Shown here: positions 7,236-14,683 of the stretch, one piece after another | Position numbering within the stretch: the first letter of the stretch is position 1 | Layout: each line of letters begins with the position of its first letter | From: AWTP1-13 sp035253505 | Lineage (GTDB): Bacteria > Pseudomonadota > Alphaproteobacteria > Rhizobiales > Hyphomicrobiaceae | DNA length: 28,497 nt | Direction: 5' to 3' | Assembly (NCBI GenBank): GCA_035253505.1 | Contig: DATFCC010000242.1 | Location: 1-28,497, forward strand | Translations under genes and position numbers: made by a program | Notes under the pieces: generated by a model | What the model was told of the DNA's origin: nothing | The model's input: the letters and a program-made list of their open reading frames with translations, nothing else | Database searches by the model: none

Positions 7236-8624
7236 ATGTCTGCGGAAAGCGACAACCATCGCCAACAGGACGACAGGCTGCCTGAAGCCGCCCTGCAGGG
7301 CAGCCTCAGGGACTATCGCGTGCTGCCCGGCACGGACCTGATCGCACGCACGGAGCCGTTTTTCGACTGGCAGGACCTGCGCCGCCACTACGGCCTGTGG
7401 CCCTATGCCAAATCCACATCCACGGCGCCCAAGACCTTCTGCACCGCGATGACGGACTCGGGGGCGGCGGTCTCCGGCGTCAACTTCGCATCGCAGGACT
7501 ACCTGAGCCTCGCCTCGCATCCCCGCGTCAAGCAGGCGGCGGTGCGCGCCATCGAGGAATACGGCGTGCACAGTGCCGGCTCGGCAGCCCTGCTGGGCAA
7601 CACCAAGCACTCCCTGCAGCTCGAGCGCGTCATCTCCCGGTTCCTGCTGGATCGCCAGATCGTGCTCTATCCCACCGGCTGGTCGGCCGGGTTCGCGGCA
7701 GTGCAGGGCTTCATCCGTCCCGACGATCACGTGGTGATGGACGTGCTTGCGCATTCGTGCCTGCAGGAAGGTGCGCGGGCAGCGACGCAGAACATCCACT
7801 ACCACGGGCATCTCAACGTGCACGCGCTGGAGCGGCGCCTGCAGAAGATCCGGGCGGCCGACACCCGCAACGGCATCCTGGTCGTGACGGAGAGCCTGTT
7901 CTCCATGCACTCGGATACGCCGGACATTGGCGCGCTCCGCTCGGTATGCGACGAGTACGGCGCCATTCTTCTGGTCGACTGCGCCCATGATCTCGGATGC
8001 ATCGGCGACGACGGCCTGGGCCACCTCGGGCTGCAGAACATGCTGGAGCAGGTCGACATTATCGTCGGCAGCTTCTCCAAGACGTTTGCGGCCAACGGCG
8101 GCTTCGTCGCCGTGCGCGGCAAGGCGGCGGCTGAATACCTGAAATACTACAGCGCGACGCAGACCTTCTCCAATGCGCTGTCTCCCGTGCAGGCGGCGTC
8201 CGTGCTCGCAGCCTTCGAAATCGTGCTGTCGGCCGAGGGCAAGGAGCGCCGCCAGCGACTGATGAAGAACATCCTCTACCTGCGCGACCAGACCAAGCGC
8301 GTGGGGCTGGAGGTTCTGGGCGACCCCTCGGCGATCGTGCCGGTGCGGGTCGGCTCGGAGGGGCTGGCCCGCATTGCGTCCAGGAACCTGTCCGCGTTCG
8401 GCGCCATCGCCAACCTCGTGGAGTATCCGGCGGTTCCCAAGGGCGGTGCCCGCTTCCGCGTGCAGGTCATGGCCGACCACAAGACCGACGAGATCGACAC
8501 GTTCGTCAAGGCGATGCTGGAGGCGATGCGTTCCGCCGACATCGAGTTCAGGTCCCGCCGCGAGGAATCCTACGCTGCCGCGCCACTGCCGATGGCGGGA
8601 CGGACGGACGTGAGAGCGGCATAA
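7236..8624 (+). CDS. alpha-oxoamine synthase family PLP enzyme (possible signal synthase)
   Basis: This is a 462-residue fold-type I PLP enzyme of the family that condenses an acyl-CoA with an amino acid (BioF, KBL, ALA synthase, serine palmitoyltransferase, CqsA/LqsA). Visible features are FASQDYLSLASHP, the AGSAALLGNT..LE segment, PTGWSAGFA, an AHSCLQEGAR stretch, the PLP-ring Asp248 and His251 in VDCAHDLG, and Lys282 in SFSKTF as Schiff-base lysine. The core has an extra N-terminus of about 60 residues and a C-terminal tail of about 30, longer than usual BioF or CqsA (about 390). No bio genes or acyl-carrier gene lie nearby, which argues against biotin or sphingolipid work. Its placement among kinase and c-di-GMP genes suggests it makes a signalling lipid such as an alpha-hydroxyketone (inference). 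The ATG at 7236 follows GGGGAG at 7223. Confidence 0.88.
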   Translation: MSAESDNHRQQDDRLPEAALQGSLRDYRVLPGTDLIARTEPFFDWQDLRRHYGLWPYAKSTSTAPKTFCTAMTDSGAAVSGVNFASQDYLSLASHPRVKQAAVRAIEEYGVHSAGSAALLGNTKHSLQLERVISRFLLDRQIVLYPTGWSAGFAAVQGFIRPDDHVVMDVLAHSCLQEGARAATQNIHYHGHLNVHALERRLQKIRAADTRNGILVVTESLFSMHSDTPDIGALRSVCDEYGAILLVDCAHDLGCIGDDGLGHLGLQNMLEQVDIIVGSFSKTFAANGGFVAVRGKAAAEYLKYYSATQTFSNALSPVQAASVLAAFEIVLSAEGKERRQRLMKNILYLRDQTKRVGLEVLGDPSAIVPVRVGSEGLARIASRNLSAFGAIANLVEYPAVPKGGARFRVQVMADHKTDEIDTFVKAMLEAMRSADIEFRSRREESYAAAPLPMAGRTDVRAA

Positions 8625-8671
8625 GCTTGCATCCGATGTCACGCAGTGCACTTTCGAGGGTATGCGGGGTC

Positions 8672-10360
8672 ATGCGAAGGCCATCGGTCCTGGTTGTCGA
8701 CGACGACGCCTTCTCGCGCACCGTGGTGGCGCGCAAGATCGCCAAGTTCGCCGATGTGGTGGAGGCCGCCGACGGCCTGGACGCTCTGTCGTACCTGCAG
8801 ACGGCGGACTTCGACCTCGCCATCGTCGATCTCGAGATGCCGAACTTCGACGGCCTCGACCTGATCCGCTCGGTTCGCGGCCATCCGACCCTGAAGCACA
8901 TTCCCCTCATCGTGCTCACCGGCAACGAGACGCGCGCCGCCATCGACCGGGCGCTCGCCGCGGGAGCCACCTCGTTCCTGCTCAAGCCGCTCGACTGGAG
9001 CGCCTTCGGCGAGCATATCCGTCACGTGCTGCAACTGGCGCACCGTGCCGGACACATGGCCGTGCACGACAACCTGACGGGCCTGCCCAATCGCGCGCTG
9101 CTCAACGAGCGCCTCAACGAGGCGCTGACACGCATCGGCCACGATGAGCTCCTGGCCATCCACGTCCTCGATCTCGACCACTTCAAGAGCGTCAACGACA
9201 CGCTCGGGCATCCGGTCGGCGACAAGCTGCTGCAGGCGGTATCGCGGCGACTGCGCGCACTGATGCGCGACACGGACACGATCGCGCGCATGGGCGGCGA
9301 CGAGTTCGCCATTGTCCAGGCTCCGCTGCGGCACCCGGGAGAGGCGGAGGCGCTGGCCCGGAGCGCGATCGATACGGTGCGCGAGCCCTACGAGATCGAC
9401 GGGCAGAATATCTCCATCGGCGTCAGCATCGGCGTCGCCATCGCAGGACACGACACGGCAGGCCCCGAGCACCTGATGCGCAGCGCGGACCTGGCCCTCT
9501 ATCGGGCCAAGGCCGCCGGACGCAATGTCTTCCGCATGTTCGAGCCGGAGATGGACGCGCAGATGCGGGCGCGCCGATCGCTCGAGAACGACCTGCGTCG
9601 CGCCGTGGTCGCGGAAGAGTTGGAGCTCTACTACCAGCCGGTGGTCAACCTGGAGCGCAACGAGATCTCCGGCTTCGAGGCCCTGGTGCGCTGGCATCAT
9701 CCGACCAGGGGGCTGGTGCCTCCGGATGCGTTCATACCGCTGGCAGAGGAAACCGGGCTGATCGTGCCGATCGGCGAGTGGACGATACGGCGCGCCTGCG
9801 AGACCGCGGCTCAATGGCCCGGAGACCTCGCTGTGGCCGTCAATGTCTCCACGGCCCAGGTACGCCAGCCGGGCCTCGTGCAGGTTGTGGCCGCTGCGCT
9901 GGCGGGCTCCAGGCTGCACCCTTCGCGGCTGGAGCTCGAGATCACCGAGACGGCCCGACTGGTCGACGATGACACGACCCTGGCCGTGCTGCGGCAGCTT
10001 CGGGCGCTCGGCGTGTGCATTGCCGCGGACGATTTCGGCACCGGCTACTCCTCGCTGAGCTACCTGCGGAATTTCCCGATCGACCGCATCAAGATCGACT
10101 GCTCGTTCGTGCGCGACATCAACGACAGCCCGGCAGCGCTCAACATCGTGCGGGCCCTGGCGGCGCTGGCCAACGGGCTTGGCATTCCCACGACCGCCGA
10201 GGGCGTCGAGAACGAGGCGCAGCTCGAGTCGATCCGGCGCCAGGGCTGTACCGAGATGCAGGGCTTTCTGATGAGCGAGCCGCTTCCGGCTCATGAGGTC
10301 GGGCGCCTGCTCGCCGCCAAAGCGGGCCCGCCGAAGGCCGGCAGTGCCAACGCAGCTTGA
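8672..10360 (+). CDS. REC-GGDEF-EAL cyclic-di-GMP response regulator (copy 2)
   Basis: This is a paralogue of the gene at 3828, with the same 562-residue length and the same domain order. In the first 100 residues I count 72 identities by eye. The receiver has Asp53 and Lys105. GGDEF is intact at 208-212 with the RxxD inhibitory site (Arg199-Asp202). EAL is intact near 336-338, with VNVS, LEITE, DDFGTGYSS, KID, TAEGVEN and the MQGF glutamine. Both enzyme activities are therefore plausible. The ATG at 8672 is chosen because it matches the N-terminus of copy 1; an ATG at 8636 and a TTG at 8627 are also in frame. It starts 47 bases after the oxoamine synthase stop and is probably co-transcribed with it. 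No membrane segments are present. Having two copies may allow opposite responses to one relay. Confidence 0.93.
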   Translation: MRRPSVLVVDDDAFSRTVVARKIAKFADVVEAADGLDALSYLQTADFDLAIVDLEMPNFDGLDLIRSVRGHPTLKHIPLIVLTGNETRAAIDRALAAGATSFLLKPLDWSAFGEHIRHVLQLAHRAGHMAVHDNLTGLPNRALLNERLNEALTRIGHDELLAIHVLDLDHFKSVNDTLGHPVGDKLLQAVSRRLRALMRDTDTIARMGGDEFAIVQAPLRHPGEAEALARSAIDTVREPYEIDGQNISIGVSIGVAIAGHDTAGPEHLMRSADLALYRAKAAGRNVFRMFEPEMDAQMRARRSLENDLRRAVVAEELELYYQPVVNLERNEISGFEALVRWHHPTRGLVPPDAFIPLAEETGLIVPIGEWTIRRACETAAQWPGDLAVAVNVSTAQVRQPGLVQVVAAALAGSRLHPSRLELEITETARLVDDDTTLAVLRQLRALGVCIAADDFGTGYSSLSYLRNFPIDRIKIDCSFVRDINDSPAALNIVRALAALANGLGIPTTAEGVENEAQLESIRRQGCTEMQGFLMSEPLPAHEVGRLLAAKAGPPKAGSANAA

Positions 10361-10451
10361 TCATAGGCTGCGCACCGCATCCTGACTGTCTTGCTCCTGA
10401 TCAACTTCGGGCGTACGCTCCGGACATGGTGTTCTTGTCGGGGTGTGCGCC

Positions 10452-12011
10452 ATGCGGCGGGGCGTGGGACTGCTTGTTGCGTTGTCACTGATTGCGTTGG
10501 GACCGATACCGGCCCGGGCTCTCTCGCAATTCGATATCGAGCTCATGCTGGTGTGGACAGGGCATCTGGCAATCCCGGCCGGAGAAGCTTCGTCGACCGA
10601 GCGGCGCGCCGCCATCCAGGCCCACCAGAGAGCGACGGGTGCGCAGCCCACCGGGGAGCTGTCGGGCTCCGACCTGGCGACGTTGCAGGATCGCGGCCGG
10701 CACCTGCAAGCCAAGGCGGGGTTCCGCGACGTGCTCGATGCGCCCACGGGCGTTCGCATCGGCCTTCCGCTGGGACTGCTCCTCGACGATGCCAAGCGCA
10801 CCAAGCGGGGTTCGGAGTGGCGTGATCAGGATGCCAATGTGATCGCGCAGACCATGCTGATCCCCGTCTCGGAAGCTTCGCTCGAGACGTTCTACAAGAA
10901 CCTGCGGGCGCTGCCGGGCCGCCGCTTCATCGAACCCAAGCCCAGGCCGGAAATTGGCCCCCGGGACGAAAGGTTCACGCTGGCCGGCGACTTCGGCACG
11001 CGCAAGTTCTACATCCACGCACGCAGCGACGGACGCGAGATCCGGGCGCTGCAGTTTTCTTTTGCGGAAGAGAAGGCCGAGGTGTTCGACCGCATCGCGC
11101 TGGCGATGATTTCGACCTTCGATCCGTTCCCGGCCGGCGGCGGCCCACCTGCCGCGGGCCCGCGGGTCGCAGGCTTTCCGCCAGCCACGCACGAAACGGA
11201 TCCGCGCACGCAGGTGAGCGAGTTCAAGCAGGAGAGACTGAACGAGAAGCGCGCTGCGCAGGCAAGCGGCAAGAGCGGGATGCTCCGGAGGGTCGCGCTC
11301 GTCCTCGGCAATGACGCTTACGGGCATGCCGGGCGGCTGAAGAATGCCGTCAACGACGCCGACGACATCTCGCAGATCCTGACGCGTCTGGGCTTCACGG
11401 TCATCAAGGGGACCGATCGGAGCAAGCGCGAGACCGAAGAGCTTCTGCAGGGGTTCGTGGATCGGCTGGACCGAAGCGACGTCGCGCTGTTCTACTACTC
11501 GGGCCACGGCTTGCAGATCAACGGGCGCAACTATGTGGTGCCCGTCGACGCCAAGATCGAGAAGGAGAGGGACGTCGCGTTCCAGGCCATATCGGTGGAC
11601 TTCATCCTGGAGCAGATGGAGAACGCCGCCCCGACCAACCTCGTGTTCCTCGACGCGTGCCGTGACAATCCGTTTGCCCGCAGCCTGTCCACCACCGTCG
11701 CGCGCTCGCTCTACGGCCGCCCGGTCGAGGTGATGCGCGGGCTGGCGCAGGTCACGCCCGGCCGGGGCACCTTCATCGCCTTCTCGACCGCGCCGAACAA
11801 GGTGGCGAGCGACGGCGGCGGTCGGAACTCGCCGTTCACGGCGGCGCTCAAGCGCTACATCACGACGCCCGACGTCTCCGTCTCGGATGTCATGATCAGC
11901 GTCAGGAACGACGTGCACAAGGAAACCAATGAGCGGCAGCTGCCCTGGGACCAGTCGGCACTCATGGGGCCGTTCTACTTCGTGACCACCCAGACGGCCG
12001 GCCGCCAGTAG
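10452..12011 (+). CDS. secreted caspase-like protein (peptidase C14 / metacaspase)
   Basis: This is a 519-residue protein. A signal peptide (1-25, MRRG head, Leu-rich core, ending PARALS) directs export. Residues about 30-75 resemble a peptidoglycan-binding-like helical repeat (AAIQAHQRATG..PTGELSGSDLATLQ). A middle region of unknown fold follows. The caspase p20-like domain starts near residue 280 (RRVALVLGNDAYG), with catalytic His352 in YYSGHG and Cys403 in LDACRDNPF. Substrate specificity is probably for basic residues, as in bacterial metacaspases (family knowledge). The ATG at 10452 is preferred over an in-frame GTG at 10443. The gene follows the second c-di-GMP gene by 91 bases on the same strand, and whether it belongs to that unit is open. 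Proteins of this architecture are frequent in Hyphomicrobiales and mostly uncharacterised. Confidence 0.9.
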   Translation: MRRGVGLLVALSLIALGPIPARALSQFDIELMLVWTGHLAIPAGEASSTERRAAIQAHQRATGAQPTGELSGSDLATLQDRGRHLQAKAGFRDVLDAPTGVRIGLPLGLLLDDAKRTKRGSEWRDQDANVIAQTMLIPVSEASLETFYKNLRALPGRRFIEPKPRPEIGPRDERFTLAGDFGTRKFYIHARSDGREIRALQFSFAEEKAEVFDRIALAMISTFDPFPAGGGPPAAGPRVAGFPPATHETDPRTQVSEFKQERLNEKRAAQASGKSGMLRRVALVLGNDAYGHAGRLKNAVNDADDISQILTRLGFTVIKGTDRSKRETEELLQGFVDRLDRSDVALFYYSGHGLQINGRNYVVPVDAKIEKERDVAFQAISVDFILEQMENAAPTNLVFLDACRDNPFARSLSTTVARSLYGRPVEVMRGLAQVTPGRGTFIAFSTAPNKVASDGGGRNSPFTAALKRYITTPDVSVSDVMISVRNDVHKETNERQLPWDQSALMGPFYFVTTQTAGRQ

Positions 12012-12073
12012 CGGGCAACGACCCGCGCGTGCGACCGGATCAGTTCCGGCTTTGGTCTGACCCATCCATACAA

Positions 12074-12172
12074 GCCCTGCCGTCACCCCGGACTTTGTGT
12101 CCGATCTCAGCTCGCTGCGACGCCCGCTGATCACTGGATGCCGGGGACAAGCCACGGGACGACCGGCAGGGC
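12074..12172. repeat. imperfect intergenic palindromic element (about 99 bp)
   Basis: The ends GCCCTGCCG (12074-12082) and CGGCAGGGC (12164-12172) are perfect 9-base inverted copies. Inside, CCCCGG pairs with CCGGGG (12141-12146), and CGGAC-TTTGT-GTCCG forms a small hairpin. The CGTCACCCCGGAC...GGATGCCGGGGACAAGCC pattern resembles the dispersed palindromic repeats of many alphaproteobacterial genomes. It fills the gap between two convergent genes, a usual place for them, and may double as a transcription terminator. This copy is degenerate. Confidence 0.55.
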
Positions 12173-12205
12173 ACCGTCGCGATTCCACCTCGATCAGGGG
12201 CCGGC

Positions 12206-13141
12206 TCAGTAACCGAGAGCGACGTCGACCTGCTGCAGAAGGCCGCCGCCGGATTCCAGGTTGCGGATGTTGGCCGCCATCTGCGTGACGAGCTGCGCGA
12301 CCGTCGGACGCCGCGCCACATGCGGCATGATCGTGACCTTGGGATGGAGCCACAGCGGGCTCTCGGGCGGCAGCGGCTCCGGCCACAGTGCATCGAGCGC
12401 GGCATAGGCGAGATGGCCGGAGTCGAGGGCAGCGATGAGGTCCATTTCGACGATGTGCCGGCCGCGGCCGATGTTCACCAGCATCGCGCCTTTCGGCAGC
12501 ATGGCGAAGGTGCGGGCGCAGAAGATGCCCTCCGTCTCCCGCGTCAACGGCAGCAGGCAGACGGCGATGTCGGTCTGGCGCAGGAACGGCGCGAGCTGAT
12601 CCCAGCCGTGGAATATCGGCACCTCGCCGGCCGGGCGGGGGTTTCGCACCCAGGCCGAGACCGGAAAGCCGAGCGAGCGCAGCACCTGCGCCGGCGCCTG
12701 GGCCATCATGCCGAAGCCGAGGAAGCCGACGCGCCGCTCCTCGGGGCGGGCGATGGGGACGCGGCGCCATTCCTTGCGGGCCTGAGCCGCCTGATAGCCC
12801 GGCATGTCGCGATGGAAACGGAGCACGTGCATGACGACGTATTCCGTCATCATGGGGTCGCCGCCAGGCGGCTCGACCTTGCCGAGCGGCACCCTGGGCA
12901 GCTTGGGATGGCCGATGAAGGACTCCACGCCCGCGGCCCGCGTGAACATGGCCTTCAGGTTGGGGAAGACCGGCAGCTCGTCGAAGTCGGGATGCATGAA
13001 GGCAAGGTAGTGGATGTCCTCAAGGCGGCCGGCCTGGGGCCAGATGCGGACCTCCAGGTGCGGCAGATGCTGGGCAAAAGTATCCCGCCACTCCCGCGCG
13101 TTGCCGATCTGCTTGTCGAGGCCGACGACCAGGAGTGCCAT
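12206..13141 (-). CDS. D-2-hydroxyacid dehydrogenase, glyoxylate/hydroxypyruvate reductase A-like
   Basis: This is a 311-residue enzyme of the NAD(P)-dependent D-2-hydroxyacid dehydrogenase family. It most resembles GhrA, which reduces glyoxylate and hydroxypyruvate. The nucleotide-binding fold starts at VGFLGFGMMAQ with the GxGxxA glycine motif. The catalytic Arg lies downstream of the VNIGRGRHIVE segment, and the general-acid His is in IMPHVA, preceded by the typical EPLPPESPLWLHP stretch. The start at 13141 follows GGAGCAGGC, and the frame is open 44 codons upstream without family resemblance. It diverges from the aminotransferase gene across 116 bases, so the two may share control. A ketoacid product of the transaminase could be its substrate, but this is inference. 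Confidence 0.88.
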   Translation of the reverse strand: MALLVVGLDKQIGNAREWRDTFAQHLPHLEVRIWPQAGRLEDIHYLAFMHPDFDELPVFPNLKAMFTRAAGVESFIGHPKLPRVPLGKVEPPGGDPMMTEYVVMHVLRFHRDMPGYQAAQARKEWRRVPIARPEERRVGFLGFGMMAQAPAQVLRSLGFPVSAWVRNPRPAGEVPIFHGWDQLAPFLRQTDIAVCLLPLTRETEGIFCARTFAMLPKGAMLVNIGRGRHIVEMDLIAALDSGHLAYAALDALWPEPLPPESPLWLHPKVTIMPHVARRPTVAQLVTQMAANIRNLESGGGLLQQVDVALGY

Positions 13142-13257
13142 GCCTGCTCCGCGTTGCGCTGGCGCGGGATCAGGACGACAACGGCGCCCTTTCCTGCGGT
13201 CCAAGACTGGCGCAGACTGTAGTCGGCCGTCCCAACGCTCCCAAGAGGAAATGCCGC

Positions 13258-14589
13258 ATGGCTCTTGCGTCACGACAGCGAAACAGCGACCTCAACGAGG
13301 CGCTGGCAGAGGCGAGAGCCCAATACGCGGCCGCGCGGCCGGCGAGCGCCGCCATCCACGAGAAGGCGCGCGGCGTGCTGCCCGGCGGCAATACCCGCTC
13401 GGTGCTGTTCTATACGCCCTTTCCCACGGCGATGACGCGCGGGGAGGGATGCTTCCTGGAGGACGTGGACGGGCATCGCTATGTCGATTTCTGCGGCGAG
13501 TACACGGCAGGGCTGTTCGGCCACTCCGAGAAGCGCATCACGTCGGCCCTGCACGCGGCCATCGACCGCGGCCTGAACCTGGCCGCCGTCGGCGAGCGCG
13601 AGGGGCAGCTGGCGGCGCTGGTGTGCGGCCGCTTCCCGTCGCTGGAGCGCGTGCGCTTCACCAACAGCGGCACCGAGGCCAATATGATGGCGCTCGGCGC
13701 GGCGCGCGCCTTCACCGGCCGCACCCGCGTGCTGGGCTTCAACGGCGGCTACCACGGCGGGCTGATGACATTCGTCGGCGGCGGCAGCAAGACCAACTCG
13801 CCGATTCCCGTCACCCTGGCCGACTACAACGACGTGGCTGGTACCGTCGAGACGATCCGCAAGAACGCGGCGGAACTTGCCGCAGTGATCATCGAGCCGA
13901 TGGTCGGCTCCGGCGGCTGCATCCCGGCAAGCGTGCCGTTCCTCCAGGCCCTGCGTGATGTCACGCGTGAGACCGGCGTGCTGCTGATCTTCGACGAGGT
14001 GATGACGAGCCGCCACTCCTCGGGAGGGCTGCAGAAGCTGAGGGGCGTGACGCCGGACATGACCACGCTCGGCAAGTACATGGCCGGCGGCATGAGCTTC
14101 GGCGCCTTCGGCGGGCGGGCCGACGTGATGGCGCTATTCGACGGCCACAAGCCCGGCGCCCTCATCCACTCCGGCACCTTCAACAACAATGTGATGACCA
14201 TGGCCGGCGGCGTCGTGGCGCTGGGCGAGATCTTCGACGCGGCCGCGGCGGATGCGCTGCTGGCCCGCGGCGAGAAACTGCGGGCGCGCCTCAACGAAGT
14301 GTGTCGCAAGCGCGGCGTCGACATGCAATTCACGGGCATTGGCAGCATGATGCAGCCGCATTTCCGCTCGGGCCCCATCGAGCGTCCCTACGCGGCGACG
14401 CCGACCGAGGAAGCGCTGCGCGAGCTCTATTTCTTCGATCTGCTGGCGGCCGGCATCTACATCGCGCGGCGCGGCATGATCGCCATGAGTCTGCCCATCG
14501 GCGATGCGGAATGCGACCGGCTGGTGGCCGCGGTCGATGAGTTCTGCGCGCTGCGCCAGCCCTTCATGCCGGCAACGCGGGTCGCCTGA
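13258..14589 (+). CDS. class III aminotransferase (glutamate-1-semialdehyde aminomutase-like)
   Basis: This is a 443-residue PLP enzyme of aminotransferase class III. Motifs in order are VLPGGNTRSV near the N-terminus, the FTNSGTEANM phosphate-binding segment, GYHGG, the DEVMTSR aspartate that holds the PLP ring, Lys273 in LGKYMAGGMSFGAFGG as Schiff-base lysine, and the HSGTFNNN segment. GSA-aminomutase-like members that are not HemL act on various omega- or beta-amino acids. Its operon with hydantoinase genes argues against heme work. AAGAGGA precedes the ATG at 13258; the frame is open upstream to 13135, overlapping the divergent gene, so that longer form is unlikely. HyuB follows after 94 bases. 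The substrate cannot be read from sequence. Confidence 0.88.
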   Translation: MALASRQRNSDLNEALAEARAQYAAARPASAAIHEKARGVLPGGNTRSVLFYTPFPTAMTRGEGCFLEDVDGHRYVDFCGEYTAGLFGHSEKRITSALHAAIDRGLNLAAVGEREGQLAALVCGRFPSLERVRFTNSGTEANMMALGAARAFTGRTRVLGFNGGYHGGLMTFVGGGSKTNSPIPVTLADYNDVAGTVETIRKNAAELAAVIIEPMVGSGGCIPASVPFLQALRDVTRETGVLLIFDEVMTSRHSSGGLQKLRGVTPDMTTLGKYMAGGMSFGAFGGRADVMALFDGHKPGALIHSGTFNNNVMTMAGGVVALGEIFDAAAADALLARGEKLRARLNEVCRKRGVDMQFTGIGSMMQPHFRSGPIERPYAATPTEEALRELYFFDLLAAGIYIARRGMIAMSLPIGDAECDRLVAAVDEFCALRQPFMPATRVA

Positions 14590-14683
14590 GGGGCAGCGTG
14601 CGTTGACCGGCGTGCGCTGGTCAAGGCATTGTCGGTTCCCACACGTCTGCGCGCTCCGCGCATCCCTCCCCAGGACCTGCTTC

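Noticed and set aside
10485..12770. Very long minus-strand open frame (761 residues)
   Set aside because: It is antisense to the metacaspase gene and is His/Arg/Ala-rich without motifs; it is a high-GC shadow of that gene and of the dehydrogenase region.
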